A model generated the notes under the pieces. The model searched no databases and had not been told where the DNA came from. It saw nothing but the letters and a program-made list of their open reading frames with translations. Made by a program: the position numbers and the translations under genes. From the NCBI GenBank assembly GCA_027486675.1, contig JAIXOQ010000030.1, forward strand, positions 1-64,000: 64,000 bases of DNA. Reading direction: 5' to 3'. This DNA comes from Pseudomonadota bacterium (GTDB taxonomy: Bacteria; Bdellovibrionota; UBA1018; CAIMNF01). Below are positions 33,754-43,633 of this stretch, piece after piece (the first letter of the stretch is position 1; each line of letters begins with the position of its first letter).

Positions 33754-36700
33754 TCAATCAGTCGACAAACGAGCGACGGTTTGACCAAATATTCTATTGA
33801 CGGCAGCCGCTGCTTCAGGTGTGCCATCCACACGAAGATTTGTCGGCAAGTCCATTCGAGCCTTAAACTGGGGACTGACAAAAGAAATTTGCACTGGGGA
33901 CCGTCCACGATTCTTCAGCATCCAGGCCTTAAACTGCCGTAACTGCTCCGGCGTTGTACCTAAACTCAGATCAAGCTCAATCCGCAGAACTTTCGATCTT
34001 CCCTGATAGGCGTCCGCTACCTTAGCTACTTTGCCACCCAAAATCTTAGCGTTGCCTTCTTTAATTTCAAGTTCGCCTGACAGTAAAATGGGCTCGGCTG
34101 TTTCCTGAGCACCTCGGAGGAGTTCAAGGTTCTCTGCATAGAAATCAGGAAAAGCGATGACTTCAATTCTTCCTTCCAAATCTTCAAGCTGGAGGAAAGC
34201 CATTTTATGGCCCTTTTTTGTTGTGATCTCACGTGCCTCAGCAATGAGGCCCACGATCTGTACCTCTTTTTTGACGGGCGGCTTTCCTGCGGACCCTTCC
34301 GCAAGATCTAAGAATTTTTGTGTATTCGTACCCAGCCAATCCGCACAAACCGATTGCCACGGATCCATTGGGTGCCCGGACAGAAAGAATCCCATGGCCC
34401 CTTTTTCATTTAAAAGTCGCTTGGCAAGCGGCCATTCGGGCTCCTCACGAATGAGTTGATCCTTAGGAGCAGTGACTTTTACTTCTGTGTCTTTAAAGTC
34501 AGCGAATAGTCCCCCTTGACCGAGTTCTGCTTCTTCCTGATGGGCAGAGCCGAATTCACTGAGACGCTCCAAGGAGGCGAAAACCGAAGAGCGAGAGACC
34601 GTCGCGATCGAATCAAATGCGCCCGATAGAGTGAGACCTTCTAAAACCTTCTTATTGACCTTCTTGGTGGAAACTCGTTCAAAGAAATCCAAGAGATCTT
34701 TAAATCGTTTTTCACCGCGCGCTTCGAGCAGCACGTCCACGGCAGCTCCGCCAACACCCTTGATCGCTTCCAAACCAAATCGAATGGCCCAAACTGCGCG
34801 TCCAGATTCAAGGACCAAAGTCTCTACTGTGAAAGCTCGATGAGACCGATTCACATCGGGAGGTAGAATCGGAATCTCCATCGCACGAGCATCCGCGACG
34901 TACTTTGAAAGTTTCGCGGTGTCCGACATCTCCGTCGTCATGAGGGCGGCCATGAACTGAGCCGGAAAATGAGCCTTTAAATACGCTGTCTGGTAGGTGA
35001 TCAGGCCATAGGCAGCCGAGTGCGACTTATTAAATCCGTACTCAGCAAATTTGGCCATCAAATCAAAAAGAGCATCGGCCTTCGCGGTCGGAACACCTTT
35101 TGCTTCTGCTCCTGCCAAGAAAGTGACCTTCTGTTTGGCCATCTCCTCGGGCTTCTTCTTACCCATGGCCCGTCTCAGCATGTCTGCTTGGCCCAGAGTG
35201 TAGCCCGCGATATCGCGTGCGATCTGCATGACTTGCTCTTGGTAGAGAATGACGCCATAGGTGTCCTTTAGGATCACCTCTAATTCTGGCAATTCGTATT
35301 TGGTGTCTGTCCTACCGTGCTTCCGATCAATGAAGTCGTCCACCATTCCAGAGCCAAGAGGACCAGGACGATACAAAGCGCAGATCGCCGTTAGGTCTTC
35401 CAGGCTGTTTGGAATGATTCTTCGGCACAGGTCTTTCATGCCGTCAGATTCAACCTGAAAGACTCCGTTGGTATTTCCACTAGAAATCAGGTCGTAGGCT
35501 GCAGGATCCGAAAATGAGATTGCCCGTAAGTCGAATCCATCATTCCCTGGCGTCTGATGAATCAGAGCCACAGCCTTGTCGATCACAGTCAGCGTTTTTA
35601 GACCCAAGAAATCGAACTTCACGAGCCCAATTTTCTCAGAGAAGTCCTTGTCAAACTGTGTAACAGGATCGCCTTCCTTCGTCAGGTAGAGCGGGCAGTG
35701 CATGACGATCGGCTGATCCGTGATGATCACTCCAGCAGCGTGCATGCCGGAATTCCTATACAAGCCCTCAAGCTTCAGTGAGATCTCCCACACCGCTTTG
35801 AGCTTTGCATCCTCGTTCATCTTCGCGCGGAGATCCGCGGATTGCTCGTAGGCGTCTGAAAGATTGATCCCTAACTCATCTGGAATCAGTTTGGTGATGA
35901 CATTGGTATCGGCGAAAGAGAGACCAAATACACGGCCCACATCCTTCAGAACGGCTTTTGCCTGCAGTTTTCCAAAAGTGATGATCTGGGAAACTTTTTC
36001 TTTGCCGTACTTCTGAATCACATAATCGATCACCAGTGGACGCCGATCCTGACAGAAGTCGATATCGAAGTCGGGCATGGAGACCCGCTCTGGGTTAATG
36101 AAACGTTCAAAGAGAAGATTAAATTCGATCGGATCGATGTCCGTAATCGTCAAAGCATAAGCCACCAGCGACCCTGCTCCTGAGCCCCGACCCGGACCCA
36201 CTGGAACTTTATTCTCTTTGGCCCACCGGATGAAATCTGCAACCACTAGGAAGTAGCCGGCGAACCCCGTCTTCTCGATCATGGAGAGCTCTTGTTCAAG
36301 ACGCTCTTCGTATGTTGGACGCTTGTCGGCTTTATTCACAAAGCCGGGCTCTAAGAATCGAGCAGCAAGCCCCTTCCTGCTCTCTTGTTTGAAATAAGCG
36401 ATTAGATCAAAAGGAGCATCAGCTGCAATATTGGACGGACGAAAATTTGGGAGGTGGTTGATGGGGCGACCTAATGCATCTTGGAACTTAAACTCGATGT
36501 TGCAGCGATCTGCGATTTCTTGAGTGGCTTCATAGGCTCCAGGAAAAGCCTCGAGCCTGGCCTTCATTACTGACGGGGGCTTTAAATAGAACTCGCGGGG
36601 CACTAGGGACTTCGGGCGATCGACACTCAGTTCGCGGCCATAGGGAATGCACTGAAGTGCCTCATGCGCTTCTGCATCATCGGGTGAAAGATAAAAAACA

Positions 36701-37311
36701 TCTGCGGTCCCAACCACAGGCACATCGAGCTGGCGCGCTAACTCAAACAGACGCAGATTGACTGAATCTTGTTCACTTAAGCCCGAATCGACGAGCTCAA
36801 GATAAAAGTCTTCTTTGAAGCGATTCTTAAATCGGGTAATTGCTGCAATTGCGGCCTCTTCCCGACCTTGCATGAGGGCGACAGGTATTTCCGCGCGGAG
36901 GTTCCCACTTAAAACGATCAGGCCATCGCCATAGCGGTCGAGGAGTGACCAATCCACTACCCCACGCGCGAAATCGTTACTCGTGTGTTTGCTTTCGCCT
37001 CCATTTAAGTAGGCCTCAGTCAGGATGCTTGAAAGATTTTGATAGCCTTTAAAATCCTTACAGAGCAAAAGCAAGGGGGTGAGCATCTTGCCTTTTTCTG
37101 GCGTAAAAAAGATTTCGCAACCCAAGATCGGCTTGATGCCCTTATCTTTTGCGGCCAGGTAAAAATCGATCGCCCCAAAGATATTGTTCGTGTCGGTCAT
37201 GGCGACAGCGCTCATGCCCATTTCTTTGCCCGTGCGAACCAGATCCTTGATCCGGACCATACCTTGAAGAAACGAGTACTGAGTATGAACACGAAGATGG
37301 ACGTAACTCAT
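33754..37311 (-). CDS. dnaE: DNA polymerase III alpha subunit
   Basis: A 1185-residue replicative polymerase (DnaE1 length). The N-terminal PHP domain starts SYVHLRVHTQYSFLQGMVRI. The palm carries the catalytic acidic pair in RVSMPDFDIDFCQDRRPLVI, and RGSGAGSLVAYALTITDIDP precedes it. The fingers include YGVILYQEQVMQIARDIAGY. An OB-fold lies near the C-terminus (VQIVGLIAEAREITTKKGHK). It synthesises the chromosomal DNA strands within the replisome. The ATG overlaps the stop of the carbonic-anhydrase-like gene by 4 bp, placing dnaE third in a miaB-led operon. Confidence 0.97.
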   Translation of the reverse strand: MSYVHLRVHTQYSFLQGMVRIKDLVRTGKEMGMSAVAMTDTNNIFGAIDFYLAAKDKGIKPILGCEIFFTPEKGKMLTPLLLLCKDFKGYQNLSSILTEAYLNGGESKHTSNDFARGVVDWSLLDRYGDGLIVLSGNLRAEIPVALMQGREEAAIAAITRFKNRFKEDFYLELVDSGLSEQDSVNLRLFELARQLDVPVVGTADVFYLSPDDAEAHEALQCIPYGRELSVDRPKSLVPREFYLKPPSVMKARLEAFPGAYEATQEIADRCNIEFKFQDALGRPINHLPNFRPSNIAADAPFDLIAYFKQESRKGLAARFLEPGFVNKADKRPTYEERLEQELSMIEKTGFAGYFLVVADFIRWAKENKVPVGPGRGSGAGSLVAYALTITDIDPIEFNLLFERFINPERVSMPDFDIDFCQDRRPLVIDYVIQKYGKEKVSQIITFGKLQAKAVLKDVGRVFGLSFADTNVITKLIPDELGINLSDAYEQSADLRAKMNEDAKLKAVWEISLKLEGLYRNSGMHAAGVIITDQPIVMHCPLYLTKEGDPVTQFDKDFSEKIGLVKFDFLGLKTLTVIDKAVALIHQTPGNDGFDLRAISFSDPAAYDLISSGNTNGVFQVESDGMKDLCRRIIPNSLEDLTAICALYRPGPLGSGMVDDFIDRKHGRTDTKYELPELEVILKDTYGVILYQEQVMQIARDIAGYTLGQADMLRRAMGKKKPEEMAKQKVTFLAGAEAKGVPTAKADALFDLMAKFAEYGFNKSHSAAYGLITYQTAYLKAHFPAQFMAALMTTEMSDTAKLSKYVADARAMEIPILPPDVNRSHRAFTVETLVLESGRAVWAIRFGLEAIKGVGGAAVDVLLEARGEKRFKDLLDFFERVSTKKVNKKVLEGLTLSGAFDSIATVSRSSVFASLERLSEFGSAHQEEAELGQGGLFADFKDTEVKVTAPKDQLIREEPEWPLAKRLLNEKGAMGFFLSGHPMDPWQSVCADWLGTNTQKFLDLAEGSAGKPPVKKEVQIVGLIAEAREITTKKGHKMAFLQLEDLEGRIEVIAFPDFYAENLELLRGAQETAEPILLSGELEIKEGNAKILGGKVAKVADAYQGRSKVLRIELDLSLGTTPEQLRQFKAWMLKNRGRSPVQISFVSPQFKARMDLPTNLRVDGTPEAAAAVNRIFGQTVARLSTD

Positions 37312-37838
37312 GTGGGCATCGGCCCATTCTTTTCACTGCGATAGATTTGAATGTCGCCTACGTAATTCATCGCGCTTTGTTTTAAGAATGCGAGTTCTTC
37401 CGGAGTGAGCTTCCGCACCACCTTCGCCGGCGAGCCCAAAATCAATGATCCTGGCTCGAATGTTTTCCCTTTGGTGACCAAAGCCCCTGCGCCAATCATG
37501 CAATCGTCAGGGATCACAGCATGATCCAGAATGATGGCCCCCATCCCCACTAAGATACGATTCCCTAAGGTGCAACCATGAAGCGTCACACGATGGCCGA
37601 CAGTGATGTCGTCCCCTAAAATCAGTGGTGCGACTTTCCTGGTGACGTGCAGCATGGAGTGATCCTGAATGTTGGTCCGGTTTCCGATGCGGATGAAGTT
37701 CACGTCCCCACGAATGACGACCTGAAACCACACACTAGAGGATTCCCCAATGTGCACATCGCCCACGATGTCGGCACTGGGCGCCACGAATGCCGACTCT
37801 GAAATTTTTGGCCAGACCCCTTGATGTGGATAGATCAT
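37308..37838 (-). CDS. Gamma-carbonic anhydrase family protein
   Basis: A 176-residue left-handed beta-helix protein of the YrdA/CaiE/PaaY group. Hexapeptide repeats run through most of the chain, and the three zinc-ligand histidines are in HSMLHVTRK, ITVGHRVTLHGC (two of them). The motif LVGMGAIILDHAVI is characteristic. Some members hydrate CO2, others have no proven activity, so substrate assignment is uncertain. It overlaps miaB by 4 bp upstream and dnaE by 4 bp downstream, so all three are translationally coupled. Confidence 0.85.
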   Translation of the reverse strand: MIYPHQGVWPKISESAFVAPSADIVGDVHIGESSSVWFQVVIRGDVNFIRIGNRTNIQDHSMLHVTRKVAPLILGDDITVGHRVTLHGCTLGNRILVGMGAIILDHAVIPDDCMIGAGALVTKGKTFEPGSLILGSPAKVVRKLTPEELAFLKQSAMNYVGDIQIYRSEKNGPMPT

Positions 37839-39295
37839 GCGACAGAGATCCCTTCAGCAAAGCCGGCATCGTGAATGAGATCCCCCTGCAAAGAAAGCCC
37901 ACTGGCGTTGGTGATTTTAATATTCAAAAAACTACCCTCTAGATTTCGTCCGCTTTGGTCTATGAAGTTTACGACCCGATTGCAAGTCGTATGCCCCGTC
38001 CAGACCCTGCCCAACTTTGAATTCGCAAGCATCCCGTCGTTTCGCGCAAGCCCTACGACGAGAACCTCCATCGTCCGGCCAATACGCTCAGCATAGCGAC
38101 CCTCTGCGATATCTAACTGGTGTTTCATCACGCGTGCCAGTCGCTCGCTCTTGACCTTTTTTGAGACATCATCCACTAACTTTTCCGCTCGAGTCCCTGG
38201 GCGCGGCGAATAAGAGAACGCATAGATGTTGTCGTACTCAATTTCAGTTAAGAGTTTCAGGGTTGCTTCAAAGTCCTCTTCAGTTTCACCTGGGAATCCC
38301 ACGATAATGTCTGTGGAAAGTCCGATATCAGGAGATATGGATTTTAGGACCTTCATTTGTTCGACATAGGTTTCCACTTTGTGGTGCCGACCCATTTTCT
38401 GAAGGATTGCGTTCGATCCAGACTGCACAGGCAGATGGAGATGTTTTGCAAGGTTATCCACTCCACCCTCTTTCGGATCAGCGTAAGCCCCGATCAACTG
38501 ATCACTAAAATCAAGAGGATGGGATGAGGTAAACCGGATCCTCTTGAGTTGCTTTAAGCGTGGATCCCTGTTCATTGCATAAAGCAGCTGAACGAAATTC
38601 TCTTCTCCTGGGCGTGGCCCCACTTTTCCAATTGGATTTGAAAGTTCTGCGGGTTCGTAGCCGGCTGTGTTTGGATTTCCTTTTCCAAAAGAGTTCACAT
38701 TCTGACCCAGCAAAGTCACTTCACGCACGCCCTGACTCACCAGCGCCGCAACGTCATCGAGCACTTCTTGTATGGTACGGGACTTTTCCCGACCCCGCGT
38801 GAACGGAACGATGCAGTAGGTGCAGTATTTATCGCAGCCCTTCATGATGTTCACAAAAGCGAGAGCCTTATTTTTCTTCACCTTGGTTTGGGTGGAGTAG
38901 CTGAGCGTCTTATCAAACTCGGCCTGCACAAAATGGCGCTCGCCTCGTTTTGCGCGATCCACAAGCTCTGGGAGTTGATCGATCGCATCAGGACCGAAAA
39001 CAAAATCCACATAGGGAGCGCGCTTAAAGATCTCACCCTGGTCGAGCTGCCCTACACACCCGCCGAGCGCAATCACCGGACCCTCGTACCGCGTCTTTAA
39101 CCCTTTGTGTTCACCTAAGTAAGACACAGCCTTGTGCACGGCTTTTTCGCGCACACTGCAGCCATTGATTACGATGACATCGGCTTCTTCGATTTGCTCG
39201 GTTAGTGCGCCGCCCCGCTCAAGCATGAGGGCCTCCATGCGCTCGGTATCGGCAACATTCATCTGGCAACCAAAGGTTTTTACAAAGAACTTCAC
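37835..39295 (-). CDS. miaB: tRNA-2-methylthio-N6-dimethylallyladenosine synthase
   Basis: A 486-residue radical-SAM methylthiotransferase that modifies A37 of tRNAs reading UNN codons. The N-terminal auxiliary cluster cysteines are in KTFGCQMNVADTERM, VINGCSVREKA and IALGGCVGQL. The radical-SAM CxxxCxxC is in CDKYCTYCIVPFTRGREKSR. VGFPGETEEDFEATLKLL is the SAM-binding region, and the C-terminus is a TRAM domain. Length is slightly over the usual 440-470 residues because of an insert around NPNTAGYEPAELSNPIG. It leads the operon with the gamma-carbonic anhydrase and dnaE. Confidence 0.95.
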   Translation of the reverse strand: MKFFVKTFGCQMNVADTERMEALMLERGGALTEQIEEADVIVINGCSVREKAVHKAVSYLGEHKGLKTRYEGPVIALGGCVGQLDQGEIFKRAPYVDFVFGPDAIDQLPELVDRAKRGERHFVQAEFDKTLSYSTQTKVKKNKALAFVNIMKGCDKYCTYCIVPFTRGREKSRTIQEVLDDVAALVSQGVREVTLLGQNVNSFGKGNPNTAGYEPAELSNPIGKVGPRPGEENFVQLLYAMNRDPRLKQLKRIRFTSSHPLDFSDQLIGAYADPKEGGVDNLAKHLHLPVQSGSNAILQKMGRHHKVETYVEQMKVLKSISPDIGLSTDIIVGFPGETEEDFEATLKLLTEIEYDNIYAFSYSPRPGTRAEKLVDDVSKKVKSERLARVMKHQLDIAEGRYAERIGRTMEVLVVGLARNDGMLANSKLGRVWTGHTTCNRVVNFIDQSGRNLEGSFLNIKITNASGLSLQGDLIHDAGFAEGISVA

Positions 39296-39314
39296 GGCCC
39301 GAATTCTACCACGG

Positions 39315-40463
39315 TCAATCGACCATTTTAAAATCAGTATCCACGATTTGATTGCAAGGATTGTCGATAAACAGGGGTTTAGTCCAGGGCCACAGAAGGC
39401 CTAATGTTGGAGCACCTCGCATTTTCTCGATCTGAACCGCGTCGGAAATCAACCGACCAATACGCTTGTAAAGAAAATCCTCCCGATCGACCCCCTTCTG
39501 AAACTCCCTTATAGGCAAGCGACTCAGCATTCGCTTCATCGACGACCGAGGCACCCAGAAATGATCCTCCAGACCCTCTGCGATGAGATGATCGAGAGCC
39601 ATTTGCATAGTCCGTTCCAGTTTAGCCCCGGAAAGCGGGAGTTTTCGGATCTCTAGCTTAAATATCCTTGCTGCCGCTTTGGGGATAGCCAGCCCGACCG
39701 TTTTACCTTTGTGGTCGAGCACAGCAAACATATGGGGTACCCCTTCAATCACCATGGGGGACTCCTGTACATAAGCCTCGAGCGATAGTGTTTCCTTGAG
39801 GCTTACAGGCTCCTGCTTACTTATCTGCTGGATGAAAAGATCAATTGCCCCGACTGGATTCCCAGAGGCAGCAAAGGTCCTAATGAAATAGTGGGGATTC
39901 CAGGATCCATCCTGAGGATCCACCAGGGGGCCCTCAACCAAGGTCAAGATCTTTGCGTCCCGAGAATGGAGTGTAAGGAATGCATTTGAAATATGAGCAG
40001 GTTTTGCAAAGAGGCGTCGCAATGTCGACCAAAGGCTTCTATTTTTAAAGGCACTGACATCAGGGAGAGCTCTGATTCTTTTTACCTCCCCTGTTTCATC
40101 GATCGCAAACAACACACCGTCAACGACAGCAAAGGTGTAGCGGTCTGTGCCGGCTCCATGATCATTCGGGCGAATAGCTGCAATAAAGGTTTCGCCGCGG
40201 GATGCGTCCGGCACCCAAACCCCGTCTTTGAATGAGGAGTACTGCTCTAGACCTTTGTACTTGGTGTCTGGGCTGACAAAGAATTGAACCCTGCCCTTCA
40301 GCAAGATTTTGGAAGTAGTTCGCGATTCTGCAGCATGAAAAACAACAGACTCGCCAGAGAACTCAAGCGTTGCCCCATTTCCAAAATAGAAACGGACCTC
40401 CCCTGCAAAACAGGTTTGAGCCATCCAGACAAAGCTCAATGAAAAAATTTTACTCCAAGGCAT
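39315..40463 (-). CDS. Exported protein of unknown function
   Basis: A 382-residue protein with a short signal peptide (IFSLSFVWMAQTCFAG). The mature N-terminus is beta-rich (EVRFYFGNGATLEFSGESVV), loosely reminiscent of propeller or FecR-like beta proteins. It continues with DRYTFAVVDGVLFAIDETGE and a helical C-terminal third (KLERTMQMALDHLIAEGLED). Four or fewer cysteines are present. I do not recognise a family. Its stop lies 20 bp from miaB's start on the same strand, so it may be transcribed into the miaB operon. Confidence 0.55.
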   Translation of the reverse strand: MPWSKIFSLSFVWMAQTCFAGEVRFYFGNGATLEFSGESVVFHAAESRTTSKILLKGRVQFFVSPDTKYKGLEQYSSFKDGVWVPDASRGETFIAAIRPNDHGAGTDRYTFAVVDGVLFAIDETGEVKRIRALPDVSAFKNRSLWSTLRRLFAKPAHISNAFLTLHSRDAKILTLVEGPLVDPQDGSWNPHYFIRTFAASGNPVGAIDLFIQQISKQEPVSLKETLSLEAYVQESPMVIEGVPHMFAVLDHKGKTVGLAIPKAAARIFKLEIRKLPLSGAKLERTMQMALDHLIAEGLEDHFWVPRSSMKRMLSRLPIREFQKGVDREDFLYKRIGRLISDAVQIEKMRGAPTLGLLWPWTKPLFIDNPCNQIVDTDFKMVD

Positions 40464-40589
40464 TTTGAGCCCAAATTCTAACTTATTTTGTCAGGAACTA
40501 AAACCCCCTTCCCTCCAAGGCTCCTCGTTTAAAAAAATTTTTATTTAATTGCATTGCCCCAAATCAAAACCTCTGAAACAATAAGATTC

Positions 40590-41144
40590 ATGGATGGACA
40601 TCGTCTTTCTCCGAAACAAGGTTATGGCGGCACCGAAACGAAGGGACGCCGCAAGGCTGGTCGCCCCTTCGTGGGCACCCTCCCCGTTCTTTTTGTTTTC
40701 CGCGCAATCGACGCAAGGAAGGAACGATCGCTCGCCCACCGAAAGAATAAAGCCCGGGTCATGAAGCTCGTTTATGGGCTCGGCGCTCGCTATAAAATCA
40801 AGATCCTAGAATTTTCGAACGTGGGATCGAAGCTCCATGTCCTCTTAAAGGCAGAAGATCGCTACAGCCTGACCTGCTTTCTCAGGGTGATGGCTGGGCG
40901 CATTGCACAAAGCATCACTGGGGCCAAAAAGGGAGTCCGAAGAGGACGCTACTGGGCTTCACTTTGCTGGAGCAGGCTTTTAAAGAAAGGCCCCGAACTT
41001 CAGAAGATCCAGAAGTATTTGCGCCTCTTTCAAATCGATGAGCTCGCGGCATTCTTAGGGCGACATCCGGAAACGTGGAAACGACTGGGGGCAAGCGAAG
41101 TGCTCCTTCGGAGTAAACTCCATCCGGCACGAGCGGGACCTTGA
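40590..41144 (+). CDS. REP-associated Y1-transposase-like protein, degenerate HUH
   Basis: A protein of about 184 residues related to the IS200-like/RAYT single-strand transposase family. The alignment core is RPFVGTLPVLFVFRAIDARK, the HUH region KILEFSNVGSKLHVLLKAED, then LRVMAGRIAQSITGAKKG and RYWASLCWSRLLKKG, and a candidate nucleophile Tyr in IQKYLRLFQ. The first His of the usual HxH is replaced by Lys (KLH), so metal binding is probably impaired. The protein may be domesticated. The ATG at 40590 was chosen; an upstream ATG at 40554 is possible. It is a single copy in this window, near long extragenic palindromes that such proteins can mobilise. Confidence 0.6.
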   Translation: MDGHRLSPKQGYGGTETKGRRKAGRPFVGTLPVLFVFRAIDARKERSLAHRKNKARVMKLVYGLGARYKIKILEFSNVGSKLHVLLKAEDRYSLTCFLRVMAGRIAQSITGAKKGVRRGRYWASLCWSRLLKKGPELQKIQKYLRLFQIDELAAFLGRHPETWKRLGASEVLLRSKLHPARAGP

Positions 41145-41179
41145 GGTCCTACGGCCCTCTAGGCTAACTTCTCTCCCCA

Positions 41180-43633
41180 ATGGTCCAAATAATTCCCACC
41201 GATACGAAAGCTCCCCTGCCTTCTCTTTCATCCGCAAATGAAACACCACTCATGAGACAGTACGGGGCTTTGAAAGCCGAAGCAGGCGATGCGCTCCTTT
41301 TCTTCCGTATGGGGGATTTTTACGAGCTGTTTTCAGAGGATGCGGTTCTCGCTGCCAAAATTTTAAACATCACCCTCACCTCACGAGACAAAAAGGCTGA
41401 AAATCCAATGCCCATGGCGGGCGTACCGTTTCATAGTGCTGAAGGTTATATCGATCGATGCCTCCGGGCGGGCTACCGGGTTGCCATCGCAGAACAGACC
41501 GAGGACCCAAGCCTTGCAAAAGGCCTAGTCGAAAGAAAGATCGTGCGTATATTTACCCCGGCCATCCAATTTGGCAGCGGGGAACGAGAAGCCGCACGCC
41601 TCGCGCTTATCCTCCCAAATGGATCTCACTACGTCTGCGTGCAACTTGCACCCGCCACGGGCGATCTATACGTAGAGCGCGCATTCACTGAGGAAGAACT
41701 CATTTCAGACACAAGTTTTAGCGCTGTGAAACATGCAATCGCATTTTCGCAGGAGTTACCCATCACACTCGCTCATGCCTTAGCTTCAATGGATAATCTT
41801 CTCTTTGAAGAAATCCATTCCGTCTCTTACTCAAAAGACAGAGCTCGAGAATACTTAAGAAAAAACTATCCGCAAATCGTGCTCGATGAGAAAAACCGCA
41901 GCATTGAGTTCGCGCTCTACGTGATCCTTCGTTACACGGCAGATACGCAAAGGGTGGATCGTTTAAGCCACTTAAAGCCCATCCTACCGCTCAGGTCTCA
42001 AAAGGGCATGCGCCTCGATCACAAGGTGGTTGTTCAGCTCGATGGTGAGGAGCTTTTTCAGAACATCAATCAAACGCATACTTCCATGGGCACCCGGGCG
42101 CTCCGGCAGATGTTTTTGACTCCGCATGCCGATGAGGTGGTGATTGCTTCGGTTCAAGAACGCGTGAAGGCTTACACAGGCCCCGCTCTTAAGACGAGCT
42201 TAGCCAAGCTCTTGGGTGAGATTTATGACTTCGATCGCTTACTCGGCCGCATTGCGACACTACTTGCAAGTCCCCGAGACATCCGTGCCTTAGCTGAAAG
42301 CTGCAAAGGTGCCGCACGACTTGCCGAAGTTTTATCGGACCAGAAGTTTTTGCCTGAGCAGCAGGCCTTAAAAAAAGCCATCGAGGCTGTGTCTTTGCTC
42401 AGTGAACGGACCTTGTTACAGCTGAAGACTGAGTTACCTCCCCATACCCGCGATGGCGGGTACTTTAATGTGGGTGCTAGCGCTGAACTAGATCAGCTCA
42501 TTCGCCTGACAGAAAATGCTGAGTCAGCACTCTTTGAACTTGAAGCTAAAGAACGAGAAGCGACAAATATTTCGAATCTGAAAGTGAAATATAACCGCGT
42601 ATTTGGTTATTTCATCGAAGTTTCAACCGCCAACTTAAAGTCAGTGCCCGCGCATTTTATACGAAGACAAACGATGACAGGGGCGGAACGTTTTACGACG
42701 ACTGAGTTAAGCACCCTGGAGGAGCAGATCTTAAACGCCGGTGGAAAACGGAAAGAACTCGAGAAAGAACTTTTTGAATCCCTCCTTAAGGAATGGACAG
42801 TGTTACAGATCCCGCTCCTTGAGATCTCTAAACAGGTGGCCCAGATCGACGCTCTTCAGTCGCTCGCTGCTCTTTCACTTCGGCCTGGTTATTCTTTTCC
42901 AGTCATCAACGCTTCAAACGAGATCTACTTAAAAAACTCCCGCCACCCGGTACTTGAAATCCTTCAAGATTCAGCCTTCATTCCAAATGATGTCAGCATG
43001 GACGGCAAAACAGATCGCGTCTGGATCTTGACCGGCCCCAACATGGGCGGAAAATCGACACTCATGCGACAAGTCGCTCAGATCCTTTGGTTAGGTCAGA
43101 TAGGTGCACCGGTGCCTGCGACTGAAGCACGCTGGGGCGCGATTGATGGACTCTTTACACGCATTGGTGCGCAGGATGCGTTAAGCCAAGGCAGGTCCAC
43201 ATTCATGGTCGAAATGACGGAACTTGCTCAAATTCTGCACCATACGACAAAAAAGTGTTTCATTGTGCTTGATGAGATCGGGCGCGGGACGAGTACGTTT
43301 GACGGGATGAGTGTCGCCTGGGCATCGATTGAACATTTGGCTAAGGACACTTCTGCGCGAGTCATGGTCGCGACCCATTATCAAGAGCTGACGGAACTTT
43401 CTGAGACGATGAAATGCGTAAACAACTACCACCTTGAAGTGATTGAGGAGTCTGGAAAGCTTAAGTTTAGCTTTAAGATTAAAAAAGGCCCGTCAGGGAG
43501 AAGTTTCGGAATTCATGTCGCAGAACTCGCTGGCCTGCCGACCAAGTTGATCGAACGCTCATGGACAGTTCTTGCAAAGCTTGAAGCTAAACATGGACAT
43601 CAGTCCCAGCCTTCGCTTTTTGACCAACTCTAA
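41180..43633 (+). CDS. mutS: DNA mismatch repair protein MutS
   Basis: An 817-residue mismatch sensor. The N-terminal mismatch-binding domain has FFRMGDFYELFSEDA with the Phe-x-Glu wedge. The C-terminal ATPase has Walker A TGPNMGGKSTLMRQVA, signature STFMVEMTE, Walker B IVLDEIGRGTSTFDG and HYQELTEL. The extreme C-terminal residues overlap the convergent mutY gene by 47 bp. Length is slightly short of the E. coli protein (853). It starts 35 bp after the RAYT-like gene. Confidence 0.97.
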   Translation: MVQIIPTDTKAPLPSLSSANETPLMRQYGALKAEAGDALLFFRMGDFYELFSEDAVLAAKILNITLTSRDKKAENPMPMAGVPFHSAEGYIDRCLRAGYRVAIAEQTEDPSLAKGLVERKIVRIFTPAIQFGSGEREAARLALILPNGSHYVCVQLAPATGDLYVERAFTEEELISDTSFSAVKHAIAFSQELPITLAHALASMDNLLFEEIHSVSYSKDRAREYLRKNYPQIVLDEKNRSIEFALYVILRYTADTQRVDRLSHLKPILPLRSQKGMRLDHKVVVQLDGEELFQNINQTHTSMGTRALRQMFLTPHADEVVIASVQERVKAYTGPALKTSLAKLLGEIYDFDRLLGRIATLLASPRDIRALAESCKGAARLAEVLSDQKFLPEQQALKKAIEAVSLLSERTLLQLKTELPPHTRDGGYFNVGASAELDQLIRLTENAESALFELEAKEREATNISNLKVKYNRVFGYFIEVSTANLKSVPAHFIRRQTMTGAERFTTTELSTLEEQILNAGGKRKELEKELFESLLKEWTVLQIPLLEISKQVAQIDALQSLAALSLRPGYSFPVINASNEIYLKNSRHPVLEILQDSAFIPNDVSMDGKTDRVWILTGPNMGGKSTLMRQVAQILWLGQIGAPVPATEARWGAIDGLFTRIGAQDALSQGRSTFMVEMTELAQILHHTTKKCFIVLDEIGRGTSTFDGMSVAWASIEHLAKDTSARVMVATHYQELTELSETMKCVNNYHLEVIEESGKLKFSFKIKKGPSGRSFGIHVAELAGLPTKLIERSWTVLAKLEAKHGHQSQPSLFDQL

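Noticed and set aside
38768-39100. Plus-strand open frames opposite miaB and dnaE
   Set aside because: They are shadows of strongly supported minus-strand genes and carry no domain features.
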